Shown: one piece after another, positions 45,546-53,922 of the stretch
How the letters are laid out: each line of letters starts with the position of its first letter
Position numbering within the stretch: position 1 is the first letter of the stretch
Assembly (NCBI GenBank): GCA_934667505.1
Contig: CAKULY010000009.1
Location: 1-64,000 of the forward strand
From: an uncultured Treponema sp.
GTDB taxonomy: Bacteria > Spirochaetota > Spirochaetia > Treponematales > Treponemataceae
Reading direction: 5' to 3'
Length of the DNA: 64,000 nucleotides
The notes under the pieces: generated by a model
What the model saw: only the letters and a program-made list of their open reading frames with translations
What the model was told of the DNA's origin: nothing
The model's database searches: none
Position numbers and translations under genes: made by a program

Positions 45546-45592
45546 TGATAACAGGCTCTATTAGTGTAAAATAATTATTGGGAGTTCGTAAT

Positions 45593-46144
45593 ATGAACAA
45601 CAACAATACCATCGTTCCTGGTTTTGATGACGAAAACGATGACAGCTTGAAAATTTCTTTGGAAAAAATAGATTCTGTTCCAAGCGGATTGCGTATATAT
45701 TTAAGCGGATACATAGATACTTACAATTCAAGTTTTTTCCAGAAAAAGATTGCTAAAGTTGTAGATTCTGGCTTTATAAACTTGATTTTTAACTGTTCTG
45801 CGCTGTCTTATGTTTCTTCTACAGGAATTGGTTCGTTTACTTCGTTCCTAAAAATGATTAAGCCAAAGGGCGGAGATATTGTTCTGCTTGAAATACAGCC
45901 GAAAGTTTACGAGGTTTTTCAGCTTTTAGGATTCAGCCAGTTTTTTAATATCAAAGATACCACAGAAGAGGCTGTCGCTTTCTTTAAGAAAGGTTCTGCC
46001 GTGCCAAACAATGTTTTTCCAAAAGTTTTTGCTTGTCCTACGTGCAACAAGCATTTAAGAGCAACTAGAGTCGGCCGCTTTAGGTGTTCGGAATGTAAGT
46101 CTATTCTTTCTATAAATGAAGAAGGGCAAGTTTCTTTAGGCTAG
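45593..46144 (+). CDS. STAS-domain anti-sigma-factor-antagonist-like protein with zinc ribbon
   Basis: Residues 20-133 form a STAS domain with the phosphoacceptor-type loop YVSSTGIGSF (Ser75/Ser76). The C terminus has a zinc-ribbon CPTC...CSEC with Cys148, Cys151, Cys165 and Cys168. Classic antagonists are about 110 residues, so the ribbon is an extension. No anti-sigma kinase or phosphatase is nearby, and the partner is unknown. The start at 45593 has a GGGAG site; a TTG at 45578 lies inside that site and is rejected. Confidence 0.82.
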   Translation: MNNNNTIVPGFDDENDDSLKISLEKIDSVPSGLRIYLSGYIDTYNSSFFQKKIAKVVDSGFINLIFNCSALSYVSSTGIGSFTSFLKMIKPKGGDIVLLEIQPKVYEVFQLLGFSQFFNIKDTTEEAVAFFKKGSAVPNNVFPKVFACPTCNKHLRATRVGRFRCSECKSILSINEEGQVSLG

Positions 46145-46499
46145 CTCCTGTTTTTGCTATTTGTGTTTTTATTCTGTGAATAAAATGTGGATAACTTAAA
46201 AAAAAAGATTATTGTTTGTGCATAAAAAGTGCTTATATTTTTTAATATCTTCAGTAAAATTTGTAAAAACGATTTAATTCTTTGTATTATAAAGAATTAA
46301 ATCACGGAAGAACCTAATCTTTCTAAATGTAGGTAATATCAAGATTTAGCACTTTTTTGTAAATTCTGTTAAAAAATGTGGATAACTTGTGAATATGTTG
46401 TTTATCTTGTGCGGTTATGCATGGATAAGTGCGTAAGATAATCAAAGTGCCAAATGTTCACAGTGGAAAAAAAGTGTTCTTTATTATATTATAGCAGGT
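46145..46499. other. DnaA-box cluster with A/T-rich core and 13-bp inverted repeat
   Basis: No gene is present. Four perfect matches to TGTGNATAA (the complement of TTATNCACA) lie at 46175-46183, 46186-46194, 46217-46225 and 46377-46385, all in one orientation. An 8/9 match is at 46388-46396. Between them is a very A/T-rich stretch and a perfect 13-bp inverted repeat (46271-46283 with 46291-46303). This is the layout of a replication origin or other DnaA-binding locus. dnaA itself is not in the window. Confidence 0.6.
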
Positions 46500-48662
46500 A
46501 TGGTGGCTTTAACAGTTCGCAATTTATCTTTTACTTATAATGGCGCGGCAAAGCGAGCGGTTGACAATGTTACTTTCTCGTTGGAAAAAGGCTCTTATAC
46601 AGCTTTAGTAGGTCTTAACGGCAGCGGAAAAAGCACGGTCGCAAAAATTATAGCAGGTCTTTTGGAGCCGGAAACTGGTTCCGTTGAAAATCAAAAAAAT
46701 TATAGAATCGGCACTCTGTTTCAATCTCCAAAGGAGCAGATTATTTGCTCTACTGTTGCTAGGGATACAGGTTTTTCTCCTAGGATGATGTCTCTTGGCG
46801 AGGATGAAACGGAACTTAGAACTATAGAAAGTCTAAAAGTTACAGACATGCTTTCTTATGCAAACCATAAAACTATGTTTCTTTCGCTAGGGCAAACTCA
46901 AAAGGTTGCATTTAGTGGAATTCTTGCAATGGAGCCAGATATTTTAATAATGGACGAAGCTCTTTCGATGATTGACCCGCAGTCTAAAATCGAAATGCTA
47001 GATTTTTTAGATAAACAAAATAAAAAAGGAGTAACCGTTGTTCATATAACGCATGAGATGGAAGCCGTAAAAAGGGCAGATAATATAATTTTTATGAAAG
47101 ACGGGAAAAAAATCTGGCAAGGTGATAAAAATCAATTTCTTTTAGAAAAGGATTTGGCTTCACTCGTTTCCGGTCCTGATATTATTCCTGCAGAAACTAA
47201 GTTTGTTCCAAATTCTGAATCTGAGATTTCGTTCGCCGCAAAGGATATTTGTTTTTCTTATCCGCAAAAGGCGTCTTCCTGCTTAAATAATGTTTCGTTT
47301 TCTTTGTACAAAGGGACTTTGACCGCTCTTACCGGAGCAAGCGGCTCTGGTAAGTCAACCTTGCTTGAAATCTGTTCTGGTCTTATAAAAAGTCAGAAGG
47401 GCGAAATTTATTGCGAAAAAAATCCTGCTTTGGCGCAGCAGAACAGCGATTCAGCGCTTTTTGAAAATTTTGCCGCTGACGATGTTGCCTTCGGTCCAAA
47501 AAATCAAGGCGTTGCTGGAAAAAAACTTCGCAAGCTTGTTGAAAACTCTATGAATCTTGCCGACTTGCCTTTTGAACAGTTTGCAAACCGTCAGACTTTT
47601 TGTATGAGCGGAGGCGAAAAAAGGCGGCTGGCAATTGCAGGCATTATAGCTCTTGATTCTTCTGTTATTTTTTTTGATGAGCCTACGGCGGCTTTAGACG
47701 GGCAGGCTCGTTTTAAGATTCTCCAGATGATGAAAAAACTTGCTCAAAGCGGAAAAACTGTGCTTTTTAGCACTCATCACCCAGACGAAGCTGACTTTGC
47801 AGACCGGGTTATTGCTCTTGAAAACGGCGCTGTTCAATTTGATACCGCAAACATTCAGGAAAAAGAACAAATTGGGCAAGATTCTGAAAAGTTTCCACAA
47901 AAGCGCGGACCGATGCCTTCTTCAAATATTTTAGAAGGACTTAGAAATTTTTCTTGCCAAAAAAAGAGTTCCGCCAAACAAAGCTGTCTGGAAAAACTGC
48001 CTGCGCTGTTAAACTTTTTTGTGTTTCTAACGCTTTTTACGCTTTCTTTAACGTTTAAACCGATTTTGCCTTCAATTTTAGTTTTTGCGATTTCGCTTGC
48101 TTATTCAATAATTGCAAAATATCCTTTTAAAAAAATGATTTTTTCTCTTTTAAAGATTTTGCCTTTTCTGTTTATATTCTGCGTGTTTCAAATGGCTTTT
48201 GCGCCTGCTCTGCCCGCAGAAAAGCTTTACCTTCCATATAAATACTTTTCAGTTTCAATGAGCAAAATTCTTTTGTGCGTTAGAACTGTAATTCACACTG
48301 AAGCAGCTTTGTGCTGCATCTGCGGATTTTTTGCTACAGTTTCTGAAGAAAAATTTGTTAATTCTGTGGAATCAATTGTAAAGCCGTTAAAAGTTTTCCA
48401 TTTTTCTGTAAATAAAATTGTTCTTATGGCAGAACTTACGTTCCGCTTTATTCCATTGCTTGTGGACGAAGCTTCTTGCATTGTAAAAACACAGCTTATC
48501 CGCGGAGGCTTAAGAAAGTCAAAAGGATTTTTTTCAAGAATTTTTATGATGCTGCCGCTGTTCGTTCCTCTTATAATTCAAACTTTGAACCGTGCGGAAA
48601 AACTTGCAGACGCAGTTATAGTCCGAAGTCCTGTAGATAGCGAAAAAGATTCAAAATCTTAA
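46500..48662 (+). CDS. One-chain ECF transporter: two ATPases fused to the EcfT membrane subunit
   Basis: Residues 1-225 and 240-460 are two ABC ATPase domains: Walker A GLNGSGKST (38-46) and GASGSGKST (about 279-287), Walker B LIMDEALSMID and VIFFDEPTAALD. The first signature is degenerate (LSLGQ), the second standard (MSGGE). The last ~230 residues hold several membrane helices and the EcfT coupling region (LIRGGLRKSKG). Together this is an energy-coupling-factor module for vitamin or metal uptake. No S-component is next to it, so it probably serves S-components elsewhere. The full A-A-T fusion is uncommon. The start has no strong ribosome-binding site. Confidence 0.82.
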   Translation: MVALTVRNLSFTYNGAAKRAVDNVTFSLEKGSYTALVGLNGSGKSTVAKIIAGLLEPETGSVENQKNYRIGTLFQSPKEQIICSTVARDTGFSPRMMSLGEDETELRTIESLKVTDMLSYANHKTMFLSLGQTQKVAFSGILAMEPDILIMDEALSMIDPQSKIEMLDFLDKQNKKGVTVVHITHEMEAVKRADNIIFMKDGKKIWQGDKNQFLLEKDLASLVSGPDIIPAETKFVPNSESEISFAAKDICFSYPQKASSCLNNVSFSLYKGTLTALTGASGSGKSTLLEICSGLIKSQKGEIYCEKNPALAQQNSDSALFENFAADDVAFGPKNQGVAGKKLRKLVENSMNLADLPFEQFANRQTFCMSGGEKRRLAIAGIIALDSSVIFFDEPTAALDGQARFKILQMMKKLAQSGKTVLFSTHHPDEADFADRVIALENGAVQFDTANIQEKEQIGQDSEKFPQKRGPMPSSNILEGLRNFSCQKKSSAKQSCLEKLPALLNFFVFLTLFTLSLTFKPILPSILVFAISLAYSIIAKYPFKKMIFSLLKILPFLFIFCVFQMAFAPALPAEKLYLPYKYFSVSMSKILLCVRTVIHTEAALCCICGFFATVSEEKFVNSVESIVKPLKVFHFSVNKIVLMAELTFRFIPLLVDEASCIVKTQLIRGGLRKSKGFFSRIFMMLPLFVPLIIQTLNRAEKLADAVIVRSPVDSEKDSKS

Positions 48663-48717
48663 AGATTTTTTTTGACGTAACTTGTTTAAGGTCTTAAAAT
48701 AAAGTCTGAGGTATTTT

Positions 48718-49242
48718 ATGCTTGAAATGGCTAAAGTTAGATTTGTATTAGCAGTGGTTTCTTCTGTTCTGTATTTTTTAATTTTGATTTCAATTCCTTT
48801 TAGAACAAAAATTATTCTTTCAAAAGCTGGAAAAAAATTGGTTGGTGGAAAAGTTCACGCTCTTGTTCTTCCTGTTTTTATAATGGTTTGCAGTTTTTTA
48901 TTGATATTCATAGTTTATTTTAAGGAGCTTTCGTTTATCGTTGATCTTGTAACGTGCTTGGTAGGTCTTTTAGGAGGCGCAATGGGCTCAGAAGAAGCCG
49001 CTCTTGCAAATATAAGCGGGCTTTATGAAAACGGACTTGTAGGAGCAAGTCACTATTTGCCGCTGAAAGAAATTTATCACGTAAAAGAATTCGACTGGAC
49101 TAAAGAGGACTGGGAAAAGTCTGATAAGAGGGTATTCCATGTTGTTACTGATAAGAGAGGAACAATTCCTTTTGTTTGCAGCAGCGAAGAAGAATGTAAG
49201 GAAATGCTGGAAGTTTTAAAAAAGATTTTAAAGACAGCGTGA
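48718..49242 (+). CDS. Membrane protein of unknown function
   Basis: This 174-residue protein has two to three N-terminal membrane segments (about 8-28, 49-70 and 72-90). A soluble C-terminal half contains YENGLVGASHYLPLKEIYHVKEF, a pattern seen in small membrane proteins with a PH-like tail. A GAGGT site precedes the ATG. It follows the ECF gene by 55 bases in the same direction, but it lacks the six helices of an S-component. I do not recognise the family. Confidence 0.6.
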   Translation: MLEMAKVRFVLAVVSSVLYFLILISIPFRTKIILSKAGKKLVGGKVHALVLPVFIMVCSFLLIFIVYFKELSFIVDLVTCLVGLLGGAMGSEEAALANISGLYENGLVGASHYLPLKEIYHVKEFDWTKEDWEKSDKRVFHVVTDKRGTIPFVCSSEEECKEMLEVLKKILKTA

Positions 49243-49289
49243 TTTTTTGTTCGCAAAATTGACAATTCAGAAAAATCAGAAAAAAACAC

Positions 49290-49318
49290 TAGACAAAACT
49301 TTTTGACTTTGCTATATT
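49290..49318 (+). promoter_or_regulatory. tRNA-Cys promoter
   Basis: TAGACA (49290-49295) and TATATT (49313-49318) are spaced by 17 bases, with the tRNA beginning 12 bases later. Confidence 0.6.
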
Positions 49319-49329
49319 AATAGCACTAC

Positions 49330-49401
49330 GGCGTCTTACCCAAGTGGGAAGGGGATGGTCTGCAAAACCACTATGAAACAGTTCGATTCTGTTAGACGCC
49401 T
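49330..49401 (+). tRNA. tRNA-Cys (GCA)
   Basis: The acceptor arms GGCGTCT (49330-49336) and AGACGCC (49394-49400) pair perfectly. The anticodon loop is CTGCAAA with GCA at 49362-49364. The T loop GTTCGATTC is standard. Position 27-43 appears to be an A-C mismatch at the base of the anticodon stem. No CCA is encoded, so it is added after transcription. Confidence 0.92.
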
Positions 49402-49404
49402 TTT

Positions 49405-49434
49405 AAGGTATTCCGATTCGGGATACCTTTTTTT
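49405..49434 (+). terminator. tRNA-Cys terminator
   Basis: AAGGTATTCC pairs with GGGATACCTT across a short loop, followed by a run of T. It begins four bases after the tRNA. Confidence 0.85.
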
Positions 49435-49507
49435 ATTTAGGGTTATCAAAGCCCTAAAAACGCCTGAGCAAAGGTCTTGAGCGAAAGTGTGTCTTAATCA
49501 GGCGTAT
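49435..49507. repeat. Diverged copy of the 74-bp leader block
   Basis: The sequence from ATTTAGGG to GGCGTAT matches the blocks at 9261 and 57050 in order but with many substitutions and one base fewer. No gene starts just after it. The 62 bases up to 49569 hold a small TCCGGA-type inverted repeat and nothing else recognisable. Confidence 0.7.
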
Positions 49508-49569
49508 CCGGAAGTAAGATTCCGGATTTCCAGACTGGTCATGGCAAAGCCGCAGTCTGTTTACATATA

Positions 49570-49685
49570 AAAAGGGGCTGTCTAATAAGTGTATTTTATG
49601 GTAGACCTTGAAGTTGCAAAACTTATTTACAGAAGGTTTTACAATTTCAATTACCGCAAATTTTACTTATTAGACAGCCCCTTTT
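49570..49685. mobile_element. MITE-like element, 116 bp, perfect 21-bp terminal inverted repeats
   Basis: AAAAGGGGCTGTCTAATAAGT (49570-49590) is repeated as its exact complement at 49665-49685. The 74-bp interior codes for nothing. GGGGCTGTCTAATAAGT-type ends are characteristic of transposase-bound inverted repeats. No direct target duplication is obvious. As RNA the ends would form a strong hairpin and could stop transcription from either side. Confidence 0.7.
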
Positions 49686-49709
49686 CTTTTGGGTAGATTG
49701 AAATTGGTG

Positions 49710-50324
49710 CTATTCTCCAAGCAATTCAAGAAGTTTGTTCGCTGCTAATTTTTTCAATATTTTTGACATACTGAAATTATCTTTTAAATCGTTAACAGTT
49801 TCGTATTTTCCAGATTCTTTTGTAAATGGAACTGTGCTATCAGAATAAGAATCCCATTCGTTTGCCAAGTATAAAATATTCCATACAGATTTTTTTAGCG
49901 TTAAAGTCTTTGTCTTTCCGTTGTCGTCTTCTACTTGCATTGAAGAAGAGCCTTCTTCAAAAGTTTTTAATACATAAGGCTTTTTTCCTGCTGTAACAGC
50001 TCCAAATATTTCACTTATTGTGCTGTCTGATGTATTGTCCAGTACTGATATAACTACGTTTAATCCCTTTTTTAAAGTAGTCTTTTCAGAACTATTCCCT
50101 ATTTGTACAGATTTTTCTTGTGTTGCATAGTAGCAATAAATATCTAGTTTTGAATCACTGTCTGCTGTGGTTGGCATTTTAACTGTAGTATTGCACCATT
50201 TGTTTGTTGGTCCTGTTAATTCGTCTATAATATCTTTGTTGCATCCTGCAAAAGACATTGCGCAAAGCATAGCGATAACTAGCGAAATAACTGAAATCAG
50301 CCTTTGTGTTTTATTTTTTTTCAT
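49710..50324 (-). CDS. Lipoprotein of unknown function
   Basis: The 204-residue protein has a lipobox at SFAGC (Cys28), then a Thr/Ser-rich N terminus and a mixed beta region with VVISVLDNTSDSTISEIFGAV and KTLTLKKSVWNILYL. No domain is recognised. The start at 50324 has a GGGAGA site and begins a normal signal peptide; the in-frame ATG at 50375 would put an odd stretch before it. It is transcribed away from the propeller-cyclase gene with only 131 bases between them, so the two may be related in function. That is inference. Confidence 0.65.
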   Translation of the reverse strand: MKKNKTQRLISVISLVIAMLCAMSFAGCNKDIIDELTGPTNKWCNTTVKMPTTADSDSKLDIYCYYATQEKSVQIGNSSEKTTLKKGLNVVISVLDNTSDSTISEIFGAVTAGKKPYVLKTFEEGSSSMQVEDDNGKTKTLTLKKSVWNILYLANEWDSYSDSTVPFTKESGKYETVNDLKDNFSMSKILKKLAANKLLELLGE

Positions 50325-50414
50325 AGAAATCTCCCATAAAACTAAAATATGATGAAAACAATTATATGTCATCATAGTTTTATTGTCAAAATATATTGAT
50401 TATTATGTTGCGGA

Positions 50415-50443
50415 TTGTCAAAAAACAAATTTGATTTTATAAT
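50415..50443 (+). promoter_or_regulatory. Promoter of the propeller-cyclase gene
   Basis: TTGTCA (50415-50420) and TATAAT (50438-50443) are spaced by 17 bases. The ATG lies 12 bases after the -10 box, so the leader is only about five bases and has no ribosome-binding site. Confidence 0.65.
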
Positions 50444-50455
50444 TTTTCTATTAAA

Positions 50456-53400
50456 ATGAAAAAAAATTTATTGTTTATTGGCTTTTATTTATTTTTGGCG
50501 TCGGTTGGGTTTGCCCAGTTTTCAAGCATTAATAATTATGTAACACGAACTTGGTCTTCCGCGGATGGACTTCCGGGAAATTCGGTTCTGGATATTCTTC
50601 AGTCAAAAGACGGCTATCTTTATTTTGGAACTTACGAATGTCTTGTAAAGTTTGACGGTTTTGAATTTCAGAATTTGAACAAATATTCAGATTCAAAGAT
50701 GGATTTTATTTCCGCGCGCTCGATTTTTGAAGATTCCAACGGATTTATGTGGATTGGCTCGAACGACGAAGGAATCCAGAAATTTTCAAGAGATTCTGTG
50801 GAGCATATTTCTACGGAAAACGGACTTCCGAACAATTCTGTGCGCGGTTTTGTGGAAGACCGCTTTGGCAATGTCTGGGTGGGAACTGCTTCCGGCGTTG
50901 TGTACATTACTCCCGAAGGTTCTGTTGTAAAGCCTGCCGCTTCTGAAAAGACTGATATTTCGCACGTTATTGTAAGCCAGCTTTACTGCGATACCGCCGG
51001 AAGAATCTGGATGCTTACAACTGAGGAAAACGGAATTTATCTTTATTCGGGGAATTCTTTTCAGCGTTTTGAAAATCTGAATTATCTTGGAAATTTTATT
51101 CCTTCTTCAATTTCGCAGGACAGAAAAGGAAACTTTTGGTTCGGTCTTGGCGCAAACGGTGTTGTAAAAGTTTCTAACGGAGTGATTGACAAAATCAAGT
51201 CTGGAACGATTATTGACTACGAGCCAACAAAATGTATTTATCCGGATTCAAGCGGTTCTATGTGGTTTGGAACGGAACGCGGCTTGGTTCTTTTTAGCGA
51301 TGGCGTTTACACAACTTACGATGACAATACGCAGATTCAAAATGCTTCAATTAATAAGATTTTGGAGGACCGCGAGCACAATATCTGGGTTGCAACTGAC
51401 AATGGCGGAATCGGCAAAATCAGCCTTGGAAAGTTTAGGATGAACAAACTTTCTTCCCCTGTAAATGCAATCTGCGAGGACAAAAATAACCGCGTCTGGC
51501 TTGGAACGGACGAGGGGCTTCTTTGCTATGAAAACGATTTGAGCGTTCAAAACGAGCTTACGGATTTCTGCAAAAATGTGCGGATTCGCCATGTTGGAGT
51601 TGCGCAAAACGGCGATATTCTGGTCAACTGCTATTCAAAGCCGGCTCAGATTCGCTATACAAAAGAAGGAATTTTAAGCTGGTCGACGGATGAAAATCTT
51701 GCGGGAAATAAGACCCGCGTTTCAATCGAAACACAAAACGGCGACATTTACTGCGGAACAACAACCGGGCTTTCTGTTATTCACAAGGACGGAACGATAA
51801 AAAACTTTGCCGACGAAGACGGCTTTGACAACAAATATATAATGTGCATTTATCAGGACAACGACGGATTTGTTTGGGTTGGAACTGACGGCGGCGGAGT
51901 TTACCTAATGAAGGACGATGCGGTTGTAAAGAAAATCTCAACTGATTCGGGGCTTGCTGGAAACGTTGTCTTTAAAATTTCGCAGGATATTGAAGGTCGC
52001 TATTGGATTTGCACAGGCTCTGGAATTTCTTGCTTTAAAGGAAATGCAAAATCTCTTGTTGAAAGCGGGTTTGTTGAAAATGGGGCTGTTGCAGCGGAAA
52101 CATCTGAATCTGGCGGAAATCCTGGCTTTGTAAATCTGACTTCTGCAAACGGACTTGGCTCGGATGCGATTTTTCAGCTTCTTGTGGACGAAAACGATTA
52201 CGCCTGGATGATTAGCAACCGCGGGATTTCTTCTGTGGATTTTAACGATATTCTAAAAGTTGTGGATGGAAAAATTCAGCATATCGACTGCAAATTCTAC
52301 AATCAGAATGACGGATTAAAATCTTCGGGAACAAATTCAACCGCCCTTAGCATGAAAGACAAATACGGTCGGCTCTGGTTTACAATGGCTGACGGTTTTG
52401 CGGTTTATGACCCGGTTCGCACAAATGTTTCTTCAATTTTGCCGATAATTCAGATTGTTGGAATAAATGTTGATGACAAAGTGTATAAAACTTTTAACAA
52501 GCCGATTGAAATTCCTGCTGGCACAAAGCACATCGACATAAAATTTACGGGCTTGAGCTTTACGGCGAGCGACCGGAACCGTTTTTCGTATATGCTTGAA
52601 GGCTATGATTCGGATTTTTCTGAGCTGACGGCGTTCCGCACGGTTTCGTTCACAAATCTAAAGCCTGGAAAATACACTTTTAAAGTCAATGTTATAAACG
52701 GCGACGGCGTAGAATCGGAAGAGCCGGCTTCGGTTGTGCTGATTCAAAAGGCATTTTTTTATCAGAAAGCGTGGTTCTGGGTTTTGGTTGCTCTGGTTGT
52801 TGCCGGAATAATTGTTTTCAGCTTCTTTTTGCTTTCTTATAATAATAAGAAAAGACGGCTTGTTCTTGAAACGGAAATTCAAAAGGCAACGGTCGAGCTT
52901 GAGATGGCAAAAGATGATTCTGACCGCTTGCTTAAAAATATTCTTCCAGTTTCGATTGCGGAAAGGATGAAAGGGCTTGCCGGCGAAAAAACAATCGCTG
53001 ATGTTTTTGACAATGTTACAATTCTTTTTTCTGATATTGTGGGCTTTACAAAAAAAACGAGCAACGAGTCGGCGGAAGATATTGTAAAATCCTTGAATGA
53101 CTTGTTTTCTCGCTTTGATGAGCGGGCGGAGCAGATGGGCGTTGAAAAAATCAAGACGATTGGAGACTCTTACATGGCGGCTTGCGGCGTTCCTTCAAAA
53201 AATGAAAACCACGCACTTGTGATGTTTAATTTTGCGCTTGGAATGTACAAAGATTTGGAAGAATACAACAAGACTGCAAAAATAAAGTTTGAAATAAGAA
53301 TCGGATTGAATTCCGGCAAGGTTATTGCTGGTGTAATCGGTCTTAATAGATTTATCTACGACATTTGGGGCGACGCCGTTAATGTTGCAAGCCGGATGGA

Positions 53401-53542
53401 ATCCTGCTGCACGCCGGGTCACATAAGATTCACAGATTCCGTCAAAAAAAATCTTGAAAAACAACATATTTCCTTTGACTACAAAAAAGAAGAATGCGAC
53501 GTAAAAGGCAAAGGAATTATGATGACGTATGAGATTGAGTAG
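50456..53542 (+). CDS. Beta-propeller sensor fused to a class III adenylate cyclase
   Basis: A signal peptide (ending near GFAQ) leads into many regulator-propeller repeats (WSSADGLPGNSV, FVWVGTDGGGVY and others) and then a Y_Y_Y-like domain. One membrane helix (about 772-794) and a linker follow, then a class III cyclase (about 850-1028). The cyclase has both metal aspartates (Asp860 in FSDIVGF, Asp904 in IGDSY). The adenine-selecting pair is Lys900 and Asp969 (YDIWGDAVNVASRM), so ATP is the predicted substrate. The propeller would sense a ligand outside the membrane and control cAMP inside. Propellers of this type usually feed histidine kinases in glycan-sensing systems, which makes this output unusual. 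Confidence 0.88.
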   Translation: MKKNLLFIGFYLFLASVGFAQFSSINNYVTRTWSSADGLPGNSVLDILQSKDGYLYFGTYECLVKFDGFEFQNLNKYSDSKMDFISARSIFEDSNGFMWIGSNDEGIQKFSRDSVEHISTENGLPNNSVRGFVEDRFGNVWVGTASGVVYITPEGSVVKPAASEKTDISHVIVSQLYCDTAGRIWMLTTEENGIYLYSGNSFQRFENLNYLGNFIPSSISQDRKGNFWFGLGANGVVKVSNGVIDKIKSGTIIDYEPTKCIYPDSSGSMWFGTERGLVLFSDGVYTTYDDNTQIQNASINKILEDREHNIWVATDNGGIGKISLGKFRMNKLSSPVNAICEDKNNRVWLGTDEGLLCYENDLSVQNELTDFCKNVRIRHVGVAQNGDILVNCYSKPAQIRYTKEGILSWSTDENLAGNKTRVSIETQNGDIYCGTTTGLSVIHKDGTIKNFADEDGFDNKYIMCIYQDNDGFVWVGTDGGGVYLMKDDAVVKKISTDSGLAGNVVFKISQDIEGRYWICTGSGISCFKGNAKSLVESGFVENGAVAAETSESGGNPGFVNLTSANGLGSDAIFQLLVDENDYAWMISNRGISSVDFNDILKVVDGKIQHIDCKFYNQNDGLKSSGTNSTALSMKDKYGRLWFTMADGFAVYDPVRTNVSSILPIIQIVGINVDDKVYKTFNKPIEIPAGTKHIDIKFTGLSFTASDRNRFSYMLEGYDSDFSELTAFRTVSFTNLKPGKYTFKVNVINGDGVESEEPASVVLIQKAFFYQKAWFWVLVALVVAGIIVFSFFLLSYNNKKRRLVLETEIQKATVELEMAKDDSDRLLKNILPVSIAERMKGLAGEKTIADVFDNVTILFSDIVGFTKKTSNESAEDIVKSLNDLFSRFDERAEQMGVEKIKTIGDSYMAACGVPSKNENHALVMFNFALGMYKDLEEYNKTAKIKFEIRIGLNSGKVIAGVIGLNRFIYDIWGDAVNVASRMESCCTPGHIRFTDSVKKNLEKQHISFDYKKEECDVKGKGIMMTYEIE

Positions 53543-53553
53543 TGTGTGATGGG

Positions 53554-53592
53554 AAAAACGCCTTTCTAAAATAAATCTAGAAAGGCGTTTTT
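53554..53592. terminator. Terminator after the propeller-cyclase gene
   Basis: A 15-bp stem (53554-53568 with 53578-53592) has A-rich and T-rich ends, so it could stop transcription from both sides. It separates the cyclase gene from the minus-strand small genes. Confidence 0.88.
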
Positions 53593-53617
53593 TGTTCAGT
53601 ATTTTAAAATTAACGAT

Positions 53618-53824
53618 TTATTTTTTTTCTGTAAAAAGACTTAGGATGTCATGACACCCAAGTGTTTTTGCAAAATCGGGAAATTTTTCTAAAGCAGCTT
53701 TTAGAATGTCGTTGCGCATAGGTTTTCCATTTCCTGGTGTTGTGAACTCTAATTTTGTTCCTTTGTTTAATCGTTTTCCGTTTTGATATATGTCATTTCT
53801 TAAAAAGTATTCCAAAAATGCCAT
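53618..53824 (-). CDS. Small protein of unknown function
   Basis: The 68-residue protein begins MAFLEYFLRNDIYQNGKRL and has a strong AGGAGG ribosome-binding site, which supports a real gene. I recognise no domain. Its GKRLNKGTKLEFTTPGNG segment is polar and probably beta, followed by two helices. It is the second gene downstream of the divergent operator region and may be co-transcribed with the gene at 53923. Confidence 0.6.
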   Translation of the reverse strand: MAFLEYFLRNDIYQNGKRLNKGTKLEFTTPGNGKPMRNDILKAALEKFPDFAKTLGCHDILSLFTEKK

Positions 53825-53922
53825 AATTCATCCTCCTAAAATATATATTTTTATATCTATTGATTTGAAAATAGATTTTTTTTATTTCCTGTAATTATTA
53901 TTTTAATTTATTTGCAATTACA

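Noticed and set aside
45430..45592. T-box leader upstream of argS
   Set aside because: The space before argS lacks a T-box sequence and specifier stem, and it also holds the divergent STAS promoter.
48718..49242. S-component partner of the ECF transporter
   Set aside because: Only two or three membrane segments are present and half of the protein is soluble; S-components have about six helices.
49570..49685. Ordinary terminator for the minus-strand lipoprotein gene
   Set aside because: The 21-bp arms are perfect and separated by 74 bases, far longer than a normal terminator loop. A side role in stopping transcription remains possible.
52658..53467. Minus-strand frames opposite the cyclase domain
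   Set aside because: They mirror strongly conserved codons of the cyclase and show no ribosome-binding site.
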